From positions 1,411,369-1,475,368 of the forward strand of contig AP024596.1 of assembly GCA_019704295.1 (NCBI GenBank): 64,000 nt of DNA, read 5' to 3'. The translations under genes were made by a program, and so were the position numbers. The stretch comes from Sulfolobales archaeon HS-7. Lineage in GTDB: Archaea > Thermoproteota > Thermoprotei_A > Sulfolobales > Sulfolobaceae. Shown here one piece after another: positions 1-10,080 of the stretch; the first letter of the stretch is position 1; every line of letters begins with the position of its first letter. The notes below the pieces were generated by a model. That model worked only from the letters and a program-made list of their open reading frames with translations, did no database searches and was not told the origin of the DNA.

Positions 1-300
1 AAGGCTGCGGTGTTAATACGATTCGGTTTCAATGAGAAGGGACCCGGCATGGGAGTTTTAGAGGCCATGGGGGCTGGTATGCCTGTTGTAGTCAATGATG
101 GGCTGGGAAGCAAGGAGTTGATAAAGGATAACGGATACGTTGTACGAGATTGGGAGGAGGCAGTTGATAGGGTAAACGAAATACTGGAAGACGAGAATTT
201 AAGGAGGGAGATGAGTAAGAACTCTTGGGAGATCGCTAAGAGCTTACACTGGAGCAATCATGCTAGGAGGGTAAGAGAGTTACTATCGAGAGTGTATTAA
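1..300 (+). CDS. Glycosyltransferase family 4, C-terminal part (5' end outside window)
   Basis: The reading frame is open from base 1 (K-A-A before the GTG at 10), so this is the tail of a longer gene. The visible ~99 residues carry the GT-B C-terminal donor-site pattern: Gly-rich '[18 protein letters not shown]', a 'GSKELI' stretch, then alternating helices ('[19 protein letters not shown]') typical of group-1 (GT4) transferases. GT4 enzymes move a sugar from a nucleotide or dolichol-phosphate donor onto a growing glycan at the cytoplasmic membrane face. The neighbouring flippase and other glycosyltransferases support a role in surface oligosaccharide assembly. Donor and acceptor sugars cannot be deduced. 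Confidence 0.85.
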   Translation, partial: KAAVLIRFGFNEKGPGMGVLEAMGAGMPVVVNDGLGSKELIKDNGYVVRDWEEAVDRVNEILEDENLRREMSKNSWEIAKSLHWSNHARRVRELLSRVY

Positions 301-1201
301 TTTGTGGTCATATTGATAAGTTTGAGTTATGCACCGTGCTAGCAAAAACCGGTAAGCTATTTAGTAAAAAAGAAAGGGTGGAGTTTACCTTACACTTTAT
401 TGCTCCTTTGAGGTAAAAAGGGCGTGGAGTGATCAAAGAAAAGTGAAGAACCCTGGGGAAAATGCTTTCAAACAAAATTATTAGAAATGAGGGTCCCATC
501 CTGTGTAAGTGATTACAAAGGGTAGTGTGAAGGTTTTCATTAAGGTTCGTCTGGTCATATAGGGTCTATGGGTCGTCATCACTTATTGAGTCTATTCAAA
601 GGATTACAATAAATTTGATGAAATTGATTCTCAATCGAACAGAAATTTACGCTATACATTTTCCTTCTTCCTAGTCCGTACAATTCGTGACTAGGAGCTG
701 ATATCCTACCTAGTACAGTATCACCTCTGAATAAGGGTAATGATAAGTAAACCATTCCTTTCCCTAGGGTAGGGGAACGTTTCGGGTAAATACGATCCCT
801 TCTCCCTTAAGGGTGTAGAAATAAAAAGGAATTTGAGACCTTAACGAGAGAGCTCCTGTATCCCTCTATATGGAAATTACGCGCAGACAATGACCCCTGT
901 ACAAGATGTCCTGGTCATTTCCTCTCCTCATCAATCTGACAAAGTGTATCGAATGTACTTTCCAATTTGAGAGGGAATGGAACCATAAGGCGCTATATGC
1001 CTCGCCTCCAACATAACTATGGGTACAACTGTCTCGAACGCTATTTACGTAAACGTCGTCCTTGCCTCTCCTGTCTTGGACAACGTGAGCCTCTCTGACT
1101 AGACCGTTGTAGGGATTTGCTATCCCTAGTAGTGTTTTCCCCGAAGAATCCCTCGGTTGTCCTAAACACTATGTTATACCTACTCTTAACAAGGGGAATA
1201 T
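301..1201. other. Gene-free stretch with transposase remains
   Basis: No intact gene. Two pieces are recognisable by comparison within the window. About 690-790, read on the minus strand, resembles the relic at 26195-26290 ('YSEVIL' peptide, Lys/Arg-rich flanks). About 985-1160, read on the minus strand, is a copy of repeat R1, encoding 'VPIVMLEARHIAP' in a frame full of stops. Nothing else is recognised between 301 and 690. Confidence 0.5.
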
Positions 1202-2611
1202 TTAGCTTATAATCCTTAAAATGACAGATATGAAATTGAGACTACGAGGTAGGAATCCCTCAATTATCTTAACGTCCTCTTCTGTGATTATCTTAAATAT
1301 TTTGAAAATGGCAAGAACAGCTATTATTAGAACGAAATCTAGGAAAAGAGGGTCAACTGCTACTTCGTAGAGGCCAATAAGCGGAATCATTGAGAGAACG
1401 CCGATTTCCTTCTTTCCTAGAGAGAAAGCAGAAGTTCTAATAGCGTAAAACAGCACAAAGAGAGAGGAGATTGTTGCTACTGTGATCTGAGATATAGCAC
1501 CTCCCATTATTCCTATCCTAGGAATTAACAAATAGGAAGTGAGTAATACAAGACCGCCGTTTAAAACTGACAGGATAAGAAAAGGTCTCAGATCCCTCTT
1601 AAATGCGACAATGAAATTAGTCAAGGAAGATACGGAAAATGGAAGGGTTGATGAAATCAAAAGCAGAACGAAAACATCTAGTCCCGTCTTGTACGCCGGA
1701 AAGAAGCGGTCAATTACTATTTCGCCTATGGGAATAGAGACTATTACTGCAAGAAAAGTTATTAGTGATAGGACTCTAAAGGAAAGGGAGGACATCCTCT
1801 TCTCATCTTTCCCTAAAGCCTTGTAAAAAGACGCTGTTGGCAACAAAACGCCGCTTAAGGCGCCTAAAACCATTGAAGGTACTCCGGCAACTAGAGCTGA
1901 AAATTGGTAAATGCCTAAGTAGTAAGAACCTAGTAAATAAGCTGTAGTTACTCTATCCCCTTGAGAAGAAAAGAAATTTGACGAAGAAGATAGGTAAAGA
2001 GGCAAACCTTCCCTGAAATGCTTAAAAAGAAATGCGAAATGTGGAGAAGGGAAAATTACTCCAATTTTCCTGCTCAAGAAGGCATAGTTTATGGAAACTG
2101 AAAGCATTCCTCCTAAAGTCCAGATCTCAACGAATAGGTAAATGCTGTGAAAGAGGACGGCTATTATCGATATACCCCATCTTATGATTAGAAATAGGTT
2201 CCCCGTTATTGCTAATTCAGTGAACATGTCCATCCCTATCATTATCACTGTCATTACGGCATTTAGAAGATAGAGGAAAAGGTAAGGTATTGCCAACTTA
2301 ACGTAGTTCGGGAAAAGGAGAAGGACTAGGAGAATAGGAATGGTCATAAAGGGGAATGAAAGAAATTTTTCTACTATACCTTTATTTATCTCTTTATTAG
2401 CGTAAAGATAAGATATTTCTCTTGCGATTATTGCACCAGGGATTAGATAAAAAAAAGTCGATGTAATTACCTCCAGGAGTTGAATTATCGCGACTTTCCC
2501 GAAGAACGCCGGATTGGTAATTTTAGCGGTAATGATGAAGAATATTAAGGCAACGATGACGTTAGTAGTGGTGACACTAAGGCTCTTCAGTGCATTCTTT
2601 ATAGGGTTCAT
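1202..2611 (-). CDS. Wzx-like oligosaccharide flippase (MOP/MVF superfamily)
   Basis: A 469-aa protein made almost entirely of hydrophobic helices, about 12-14 membrane segments, with short basic loops. It starts 'MNPIKNALKSLSVTTTNVIV', the usual N-terminus of polysaccharide-biosynthesis flippases. Internal 'GSYYLGIYQFSALVAGVPSM' and 'SSTLPFSVSSLTNF' resemble Wzx/RfbX TM7-TM10 regions. Wzx proteins flip lipid-linked oligosaccharides across the cytoplasmic membrane, which fits the surrounding glycosyltransferases. Length is normal for the family and the frame is intact. The ATG at 2611 lies only ~46 bp from a decayed insertion sequence (2657-3658), so its original promoter may have been displaced. 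A related MATE-type transporter is a less likely alternative. Confidence 0.8.
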   Translation of the reverse strand: MNPIKNALKSLSVTTTNVIVALIFFIITAKITNPAFFGKVAIIQLLEVITSTFFYLIPGAIIAREISYLYANKEINKGIVEKFLSFPFMTIPILLVLLLFPNYVKLAIPYLFLYLLNAVMTVIMIGMDMFTELAITGNLFLIIRWGISIIAVLFHSIYLFVEIWTLGGMLSVSINYAFLSRKIGVIFPSPHFAFLFKHFREGLPLYLSSSSNFFSSQGDRVTTAYLLGSYYLGIYQFSALVAGVPSMVLGALSGVLLPTASFYKALGKDEKRMSSLSFRVLSLITFLAVIVSIPIGEIVIDRFFPAYKTGLDVFVLLLISSTLPFSVSSLTNFIVAFKRDLRPFLILSVLNGGLVLLTSYLLIPRIGIMGGAISQITVATISSLFVLFYAIRTSAFSLGKKEIGVLSMIPLIGLYEVAVDPLFLDFVLIIAVLAIFKIFKIITEEDVKIIEGFLPRSLNFISVILRIIS

Positions 2612-2656
2612 TCAGTTATCGGCTTTAGAAGTAAAATAATAAAGCTTTTCCTTATG

Positions 2657-3658
2657 TTGAGTCTGGGACAAAAACTTCAGATATCACTTATTTTATATTA
2701 CGAATACGTGAATAAGAAGTTAACCCAGAGGGACTTCGAGGACTTCAAGAAGTCAATAGAGGACTTGATTACTATACAAGGAGAGTAGGGTCGGTAAGGC
2801 GGAAACTGAGGAAAGGGAAGAGGAGAGGTTAACTAGGTTAAGGTTCGGTAAAGAGTTAAGGAAGGACATAGATGAAAGGGAAGTTCGTGAAGACATGTAA
2901 GAGTAGGGGAGGAAAAGCAAGTTAACCCCACAAGGCGTACTGGTAAAAGGAATACCTAGGCCAACAGGGGAGTTGTAGAACAGGCGTCACTGCTAACGAA
3001 GGAGGAGATAAGCTACAGGACGGTAGAGAGACTTATTTGATATCTTCGTTTTCCTTTACAACATGCTCTCAAAGGGCGTAGTGGCCTTCGATCAACGCGG
3101 TCATGGACAGGCTATTCCCTAGTGGTAAGCATTACTGGATGAAGGGGAGAAGTCTGGGGAAGAGGTGAGGGAAGGGAAGGACTTCTTGTACTCTTCATCT
3201 TCGACTTGGGCAGTAACTTGATCGCTTACGGTTACTCGCTTAAGAGCGAGAGAGGCTTATGAGATGGCCCTCGAGGTCCTGAGGGATCTTGGAGCCCAAG
3301 TGGACTCCTTGAGGACTGACAAGTACTACGGCAAGTCTACACTTGATGACTTCCCTGATTCCAAGGTCTACTTGATACCCAAGTCTAACGCCACGATTAA
3401 AGGAGGTGGAGATGATATTGAGGTTCATTGGGAACCTGCTGGAGTAGTTGGAGGAGTCAAGCGTGAGAAGGTAGAGTCCCTGGTCTCCTCCAAGGAGGAC
3501 AGAGTGGATCATAAACAAGGTCAGGGAAGAGAGGATCCGCTTGATGGTCTTAGCGAGGGTCGCGATTCACGACCTACTGTGGTCCAAAGCGTTAGATTAA
3601 AAATTATGAAATGATATGTAAATTTAGAACCCATTAGACTAACTTGTCCCAGACTCAA
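2657..3658 (+). mobile_element. Decayed insertion sequence with perfect 15-bp inverted ends (IS5-like?)
   Basis: The ends are perfect inverted repeats: TTGAGTCTGGGACAA at 2657-2671 and its reverse complement at 3644-3658, giving an element of ~1.0 kb. Inside, a plus-strand transposase is broken by many stops and frameshifts. Readable pieces are 'EYVNKKLTQRDFEDFKKSIE' near 2702, 'RTDKYYGKSTLDDFPDSKV' around 3317-3367, and a tail in another frame 'RIRLMVLARVAIHDLL' near 3535-3585. Lys/Tyr-rich text followed by 'YLIPKSNATI' recalls Sulfolobus IS5-family transposases, but the family call is tentative. No target duplication is obvious. It sits directly upstream of the flippase gene. Confidence 0.7.
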
Positions 3659-3739
3659 TTTGACCTAAAGATTTATTACTGAACGCCATACTCACTATAT
3701 CTACAAAAATTTTTAAATGTATTTTTATATTTTATGTGA

Positions 3740-4379
3740 ATGTGCAATACAGCAGTTATCGAATTTTTTGTAGAAAATATTAATTGTGAAGAATTTCAAG
3801 GCAAAAGGGTTATAGAGGTGGGAAGTAAATATGTTAATGGTAGTGTTAGGCCTCTTATAGAGAAGTTTTGTAAACCTAGGGAGTATATTGGAGTAGATGT
3901 TAAAAAAGGGAAATTTGTCGATGTTGTTCTTCCTGCAGAGCAGCTTGTTGAGAAATTTGGAGAGGATTCCTTTGACGTGGTGATTTCTACGGAAATGTTA
4001 GAACATATCAAAGATTGGAGGACAGTTATAAATAATATGAAGCTGATTCTTAAACCGACCGGATATATATATATCGACTAGGTCTTTCGGCTTTCCATAT
4101 CATGCATATCCTTATGATTTCTGGCGTTATGAAATTGAAGATATGAAAGAAATTTTCGATGATTTCGAAATAATAAACCTAATGAGAGATCCATTAGAAC
4201 CAGGTCTGTTCCTCAAGGCTAGAAAACCCTTTAATTTCAAGCTGAGGGATTTAACGGTTATCGCATTATATTCTATGTTAACTGGAAGAAGAATTAAAAG
4301 TGTTCCAGATAAATTGCCTATGAGCAGAAAAATATTTCTATTATATCAAAGATTTAAAACTCACACATTCTTCATTTAA
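3740..4379 (+). pseudogene. SAM-dependent methyltransferase split by a frameshift at an (AT)6 tract
   Basis: The first part (3740-4081) has a class I methyltransferase core: 'VIEVGSKYVNGSVRPLIEKF', 'YIGVDVKKGKFVDVVLPAEQ', 'DSFDVVISTEMLEHIKDW'. It stops at 4079 just after gg(AT)6cgac (4063-4074). In the next frame the protein continues without a gap: 'TRSFGFPYHAYPYDFWRYE', then through 'MKEIFDDFEIINLMRDPLEP' to the stop at 4377. One AT unit more, or two fewer, would rejoin the halves into one ~212-aa enzyme. A TATA-like tract lies at about 3711-3730. The target is probably a sugar in the surface glycan (inference). It is either a pseudogene or a slippage-controlled gene. Confidence 0.75.
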
Positions 4380-4495
4380 ATATATTCAACTGATAGGGAA
4401 TTTTTTTATATTTTAAGAAACATTAAAATAAGTTTATCTAACTTGACTATACTTTAAAAACCTTTAAATATAGTACTTCCAAAAAAAAATGTCAT

Positions 4496-5398
4496 ATGAA
4501 TAAGCTACTCTACCATTTAATATATCTTGATTTATTCCTATTACACGGTAAAAGAGGTAAATTCAATAATTATTTTGCATTTTCAAGGAAAAAAGGTAAA
4601 GTAATATTTCCTAATGAGTTTAGTATTAAATTAAATAAAGATAATTTTGATGATGTGTTGAACCTTTATCTTTTCTCTTATAAATACGGTGTGGATATTG
4701 GAAATAGTTGGAAATTTGATAACGAGAATAATATTATAATTACTCCAGATGAAATAAAATTCTCTATAAGAGGATTTGATAGCTTAATTTTTGCTGAAAC
4801 TTTTTTGTATGACACGCATTTCGTGGATTATAATCTAGAAAATAGAAAAGTAATTCATGCTGGAGCCTACACTGGCGAGACGGCATTATATTACGCAAAA
4901 CGGGGAGCTTATGTTTATGCCTTCGAGCCTCAACTAGACTGTTATAATATTGCTCTTAATAATCTTAAATTAAATCCTGAAATAGCTAGAAAAATTGTGT
5001 TAAAGGATTGGGCGATAGGAGAGAATGGCGAAATAGAATTTCCTAACACTAAGTGTAATGGAGGAACTTCTTACCTTCATGAGTATAAAGATAAAATAAA
5101 AGTAAGGAGTGTAAGTATTTCTACGATTCTAGAAGAATTTAGTATTTCTCAACCAGATATTCTTGATTTAGATATAAAAGGAAACGAGTTTCAAGTCATT
5201 AATGATAGAGTTATACAAAAATTCCGTACAGTTAGGATAGAATACCTCACTATAATTAATGGCAAAAAGATAGGAGATATGAACTATGTAATTGAAAAAT
5301 TGCGAGAGTACGGCTTTACAAAAATAAGGATTTATAAACAAAACGAGTTACCATTTGATCTTTCAATTAATGGAACAATAATAGCACAAAAACAGTGA
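4496..5398 (+). CDS. FkbM-family methyltransferase
   Basis: A 300-aa protein whose middle carries the FkbM pattern: SAM-binding 'VIHAGAYTGETALYYAKRGA' near residues 118-138, 'VYAFEPQLDCYNIALNNLKL', then 'GGTSYL' and 'ISTILEEF...PDILDLDIKGNEFQVI'. FkbM enzymes O-methylate sugars or polyketides; in a glycan island a sugar hydroxyl is the likely acceptor. A TATA-like 'CTTTAAATATAG' at about 4461-4472 is ~30 bp before the ATG, suggesting a leaderless transcript. Codons are strongly AT-ending like the other island genes. The gene is intact, and the sequence downstream (from ~5419) is a decayed IS. Confidence 0.88.
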   Translation: MNKLLYHLIYLDLFLLHGKRGKFNNYFAFSRKKGKVIFPNEFSIKLNKDNFDDVLNLYLFSYKYGVDIGNSWKFDNENNIIITPDEIKFSIRGFDSLIFAETFLYDTHFVDYNLENRKVIHAGAYTGETALYYAKRGAYVYAFEPQLDCYNIALNNLKLNPEIARKIVLKDWAIGENGEIEFPNTKCNGGTSYLHEYKDKIKVRSVSISTILEEFSISQPDILDLDIKGNEFQVINDRVIQKFRTVRIEYLTIINGKKIGDMNYVIEKLREYGFTKIRIYKQNELPFDLSINGTIIAQKQ

Positions 5399-5418
5399 TG
5401 TTTCATCAATTTTACAGT

Positions 5419-6690
5419 CATGTTTCGCTAATTTTACTAAAAATAAGACAATTTCTAAAACATAGGAAAATTCCGCTCAAAAAATAGAAATTAGCTAAAT
5501 TTCCGTTGAAGTGGAGAAAGGATAGATTTTTATCTTAGAGAAAGGCCCGTAACTTAGTTTTTACACGTATAGTAATACCTTGTGTGTTATCAGGTAGGTA
5601 GAAATGAGAACGTTGAAGTTTAAGCGAGCGATTTCCTAAATCTAGGTATGAGGATAAGCAAACTAGGACAAGTCCCTCGCTAATGAACTTGTATTGGAGG
5701 CGTTCAAGAAGATTTCGTGTAATTCCCGCGACGTTATCGGGAGAATTAAATCCCTCCTCCTGGGGAATAGAGGAAAGGACTACATTTCGCTTGTAAGATA
5801 AGGGAAAAAGCTAGGGGAACTATTGGGTAGAACTTTCGAGTTCTGGGAACTCTGCTTGATCTTCTCTGAGACCGCGCTTGGTTTCGACGGGACCTTCTTG
5901 GGATTGGGAGAGAAGGAGACGGAGTAAGTGGGGGACAAACTCTTCTCGGGAAAGGTTAGATCAGCAGAACTCCTGTCTCCCGTGAGATGTAACGTGGTTA
6001 CCTAATTCGCGGTTAGAGAGGATCAAAAGCCCTCTGAGTTTCTTCAAGAGTTCGTCAACAAGGCAACGCAGCACGTCAACTTGGATTACGTTGTTGCGGA
6101 TGCGGGATTCCTCAACCTGGAGATCCTCAAGGAGTTACCCGCAAAAACCGTGATTAGGGGGGAGAGAATTTTAAGGGAGTCAAGGAACTCTTTGCTCAGC
6201 CCCTTACCGTGAAGTACTACAAGGTTGAGGATAGATCTTACGTTGCCTACAGCGTGATAGAGTACAAGGGACTCTACTATTACGACGTGATTTACGTGAA
6301 ACATAAGGAAAAACCAATGCAGTTCGTTTTCGTGTCCAACATTAAGGAAGAACCTTACGAGTTGGAGGAGACCTACAGGTTGAGGTGGCAAATAGAGGAG
6401 GGATTTAAGACGAGGAAGGCTAGAATAGAACTCATAAGGAGTTTGTGCAACAAGCTCTACCTGATCTACGCGCTCCTCGACACTTCCTGGAACTTGTACC
6501 TCTTCCTCTCATTTAACCTCAAGGCACCTGGAGAGAAGTCCTAGCGTTTAAACAGTTCGTCAATCTCCTCTAGGTGTTTTTAAGCTTCAGGGTGGACTAC
6601 GTACCTCGCTTTGACCTCGTGAGATAAATTCAGAACTTCTTGTGTTTGCTATCATTAACTTGTAAAATATATCAGATTTTGACTAAACAT
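5419..6690 (+). mobile_element. Decayed IS4-type insertion sequence
   Basis: The left end (about 5419-5700) is found again in reverse orientation at 19190-19440 and 55570-55810, with a short piece at 9945-9996. A plus-strand transposase is broken by stops and frameshifts, but its last third is readable. 'VVADAGFLNLEILKEL' (about 6091-6140) holds a DAGF-type catalytic block. 6209-6544 ends in 'YRLRWQIEEGFKTRKAR', which matches the IS4 signature Y-(2)-R-(3)-E-(6)-K exactly. Likely boundaries are ATGTTTcGctAA at 5419 and a similar inverted sequence near 6690, both approximate. No intact transposase remains, so the copy is immobile unless helped in trans. Confidence 0.72.
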
Positions 6691-6931
6691 ATCTTATTGT
6701 TACGTCCATGGAGTTGACTTAATCCTATATTTTTATATACAAATTACACTAATAATATCTTACAAACATGAGATTTTTTTGTGAAACAAGACTGTCTATA
6801 TATCTATCTCATTCATAAATTGCTATTCACAAAAGAATCCTGTATCGCCATACCCTTCTAGGATTCTTAGTTATTGTAACACGGCATTTTCATTATTAAA
6901 TTAATCTATTATAGTTAATTTTAAAATTAAA

Positions 6932-7990
6932 TTAAATATTATTATTTTGTATATTTTTGTAATGCCTTATAAGTAAGAATTGAGGCGTTCGTCTTTTACC
7001 GAACAATAGTGGCATGGTAATTGCGATTAAACTGAAGCTAAATTCTGATATATTCATCTGCGAAATGAGAAGATATTTAATGAATTTAAACAGAAAATTT
7101 CCATATGATGGTAGTTTAACTTTGTAAGTACAATTAAAATAATTATTATATATATATAAATATTTTTCTAAATTAATTATTAGTATCTCAACAACTCTTC
7201 TACAATTATTACAATTCTTCACTAATTTTAAGATATTGTAGTAATCTTTCAAATCTCTGTTTGCTTTACAGATCGTCTTATGTTGAAACTCTACGAAATC
7301 GTTGTAACTAGAAAATTTTCCAAAGCTTGTAATTCCAGAACCTACTCTGAAAAATGTTAATCTTCTGGAAACATGTAAAATATTACCTTCCAATAATGAT
7401 ATAAAAAATAGAGCTAAATCTGGAATATTATCAATACCTTCAATAAAACTCTTATACTTTATCAGAACATTTTTCCTTATACCCATTGAAGAGGTATTAT
7501 GATGAATATTTGAATAATGCCTATATATAGATAATATATTGTTTGAGTTTATAACCATATCTTCATGAGGTTGTCGTTCGTCCAGGGACTTAGCGTAAAA
7601 ATTTTCTATTTTATTACCAATAATATCAATGTATTGCTGATGATTGTGTATCATTACTATATCGTCATTTTTTTCAAAAATTCTCTTTATATATTCAATC
7701 TTATCACTCTTGAACATATCGTCATCTTCTAAGAAAAACACTATATCTATATCATTATTTAAATAGTCTATAGCAGCGGCGATTTTCTTTCCTATTGATG
7801 CATAACCCGCCTCAATAATATTGTAGTTTTGGAATCCTTTGATTAGTGGTAAGCCTTTTACGAATTCTACATTATCAGTTGTAATAATTACTTGTTCAGG
7901 AACAATGGTTTGGTTTAAAAGAGAACTTAATGCTTGAGCAATATAGTTGTAACGCTTATAAATGGTTACAATTACAGCAGACTTCATCAC
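6932..7990 (-). CDS. Glycosyltransferase family 2
   Basis: A 352-aa protein with a GT-A fold N-terminus: 'VIVTIYKRYNYIAQALSSLL' at residues 6-25, then the metal-binding acidic motif 'FFLEDDDMF' (residues 86-93) after a 'SIGKKIAAAID' helix. GT2 enzymes use nucleotide or polyprenyl-phosphate sugars. The C-terminal 100 residues are basic with moderately hydrophobic helices ('NFLFKFIKYLLISQMNISEF') that may hold it at the membrane. It stands alone on the minus strand between two IS remnants. Base composition is very AT-rich, like the 10-16 kb genes, suggesting a shared foreign origin. The start could be either of two adjacent ATGs (7990 or 7987). Acceptor unknown. Confidence 0.8.
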   Translation of the reverse strand: MMKSAVIVTIYKRYNYIAQALSSLLNQTIVPEQVIITTDNVEFVKGLPLIKGFQNYNIIEAGYASIGKKIAAAIDYLNNDIDIVFFLEDDDMFKSDKIEYIKRIFEKNDDIVMIHNHQQYIDIIGNKIENFYAKSLDERQPHEDMVINSNNILSIYRHYSNIHHNTSSMGIRKNVLIKYKSFIEGIDNIPDLALFFISLLEGNILHVSRRLTFFRVGSGITSFGKFSSYNDFVEFQHKTICKANRDLKDYYNILKLVKNCNNCRRVVEILIINLEKYLYIYNNYFNCTYKVKLPSYGNFLFKFIKYLLISQMNISEFSFSLIAITMPLLFGKRRTPQFLLIRHYKNIQNNNI

Positions 7991-8239
7991 TTATAACATA
8001 AGAGTCTAATAGTTATAAGTTTCTTATGTTAAACATGTTTGGCGTGCTCACTGTACTATCATTAAGATATCCTTTTTTGCATAACAACAATTACTTTTGG
8101 GTAGGAAGCGCTACACACTTAATTTCTAATAAGACTACTAGAACATCGAGTCCAGTGCACCACATATTTTGTTTTTCTTGAGATCAACATTCTTTCCTAT
8201 AGGCATACGAGGCACTACTTTATGACGCGCTTATAGACG

Positions 8240-8560
8240 TCTTCCAATAATAAAATGTCTAGTACGTAATTAACGTGAATACCTAGATAAAGTAAAAAGT
8301 TATAAAACACCTCTGTTTAAGATTAAATTAGTTAAATTATGTTAAGGAAAATAACATAAAATTAGTTTATCATGAGTATTTGGAAGATATCTTGAAGTTT
8401 TCGAGAATCAAGACTAGAAACGAGTTTTTCTAGCCTGATTTTAAGTGGAGATTTCAGCGTTTACTAATGGACCCAAACCACTGAGCATTGTAAGGTGGGC
8501 CCAAGAGGCGTCGCATGCTTCTCCTTTAATACGGCTTTGGGAATAATGGGTCCAAAATGA
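8240..8560 (-). mobile_element. Right-end fragment of the GTGACRGTGTC IS family
   Basis: 8257-8370 matches the right terminus of the intact copies read in reverse ('AACTAGATAAAGTAAAAAGTTATAAAAC' type text). 8390-8560 then matches the transposase C-terminal and 3' region seen at 22750-22870. The rest of the element is missing. The fragment stops ~100 bp before another copy begins at 8659 on the opposite strand, so two insertions accumulated at one place. Confidence 0.6.
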
Positions 8561-8658
8561 CACTTACGACAACGTCACGGTGCTTGACGTTCTTAACCTT
8601 GGACAGCTTGTGCTTCTTTATAACTAAACCCTTATACGCGCGATCTATAATAATAATG

Positions 8659-9941
8659 TGACAGTGTCTAATATGCAATAAATGTAATCTAGTTTATTAA
8701 GTAAATTTTTATGGTAAAAATAAACACCAAGAACTTAACTAACGGGATAATACTTAAGGGAAATTACGCCTAGGTTATACCGTGATCTACATTTATTCCG
8801 ACGTAATCCCCCAAGAGTTGGGTTGGAAGAGTAAATCCCTTTTGGAGTGCGAGGAAATCCTGAGTAAGTTACAGGACGTAATTGTCAGGGAGTTCAAGGA
8901 CCGCGAGTTCTCCAAGTACGAACGCGGTGTACTTGAAGATGCTGATCGTGAGGGTGCTTTTCGGAGAGTCGTATAGGGGAGTAATTGAGCTAGCGGTTAC
9001 CAATGAAGTGGTCAAGGTTTTCCTTGGCGTTAAAGATGTTCCGTCTAAGTCCTCGTTGCACTGGTTTGTGTATGAATACGACGATAGAATTAGGGATCTG
9101 CTCCTCAAGGTCTTCAGGAGATTGGAGTCGCGAGTTAAAGAGGAGCGACTTCCACCATTTCTTAGCTAAGGAGAAGTTCGGAATGCAAAGGTTGATGGAC
9201 AGCTTTCCCGTGGAGCTTCCTCACGGGGAGAAGATCGTCGAAACGCACATAGAGAATCTTGTACTGGATCTCAGGGAAATTGATCCAAGAAAGAAACCTC
9301 ATGAAGTACTTGCGTCTCTCGATGAGAGGAAAAGGAAGAAACTCTTCTCCCATTTCCCTGGAAATTACACGATAGTGAACACGAGGGTAGCTGGGGAAGA
9401 AGTGGGGGAAAAGCCTGTTCGGGGGGAAGTGCTTCGCCGAGATCTCCTTAAGACCCTCATGGTTTGCAAGGTTAAGATAGTTCCGGCTAAAGTTTCAACT
9501 TTAAGTCTCCTATCTGCAACGTGATCACGCTCGCGGACAGGGGGTTTTCAGAGAGAGGCAAGGTGATCAGAGTCAAGAGGGGCTTGGGAATACTGAGAGG
9601 TGGTGTAGAGTTCTTTGACACTTTCCTCAGAACGTGAGGCCTTACGCGAGGAGCATGAGGGGATTTAACGTCTTTGCCAGCCTCTTTGGCCTGGCTTACA
9701 ATATTCAGCGGTTCAGATCCGTTAAAAAGCGCTAAGATCTCCAGTTAAAACCCCGCTAGAGAAGCTCGTCCCTAGCCTTGATCCTCGAAAGTATAGAGAT
9801 TAGTTGCTAGTGTACTTAATAAACTGATTTTATATTGTTTCTTCACTAGTAATTAAACGAATTTAATTCTAAACTTACGTATTTTATAACTTTTTACTTT
9901 ATCTAGTTATTCACATTAATTACACATTGGACACTGTCACG
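8659..9941 (+). mobile_element. IS copy A with frameshifted transposase and GTGACAGTGTC ends
   Basis: Inverted ends are GTGACAGTGTCTAAT at ~8655 and ATTGGACACTGTCAC ending at ~9941. Total size (~1.28 kb) agrees with the second copy at 22606-23878. The plus-strand transposase starts 'MIYIYSDVIPQELGWKSKSL' (8782) and changes frame repeatedly: 'ERGVIEL/VVKVFLGVKDVPSK', 'LHWFVYEYDDRIRDLLLKVF', 'IDPRKKPHEVLASLDERK', 'NVITLADRGFSERGKVIRVK' (9520-9590), 'MRPYARSMRGFNVFASLFGL'. 'ADRGF' could hold the second catalytic Asp of a DDE enzyme (inference). The right end abuts an IS4-end fragment (9945-9996), so this copy landed inside older IS sequence. I do not recognise the ISfinder family. Confidence 0.75.
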
Positions 9942-10080
9942 TGATTTTCCCCTAATTTAGAAATCATCTTATCCCTGGTGAAATTGATAAAACAAGACTA
10001 CCTTAAAAAAAGAATATTCCTACATTTTCTTGCTTGTTCTAATTGTTTATATAAAAAATTCCTTATAAACATAGATAATT

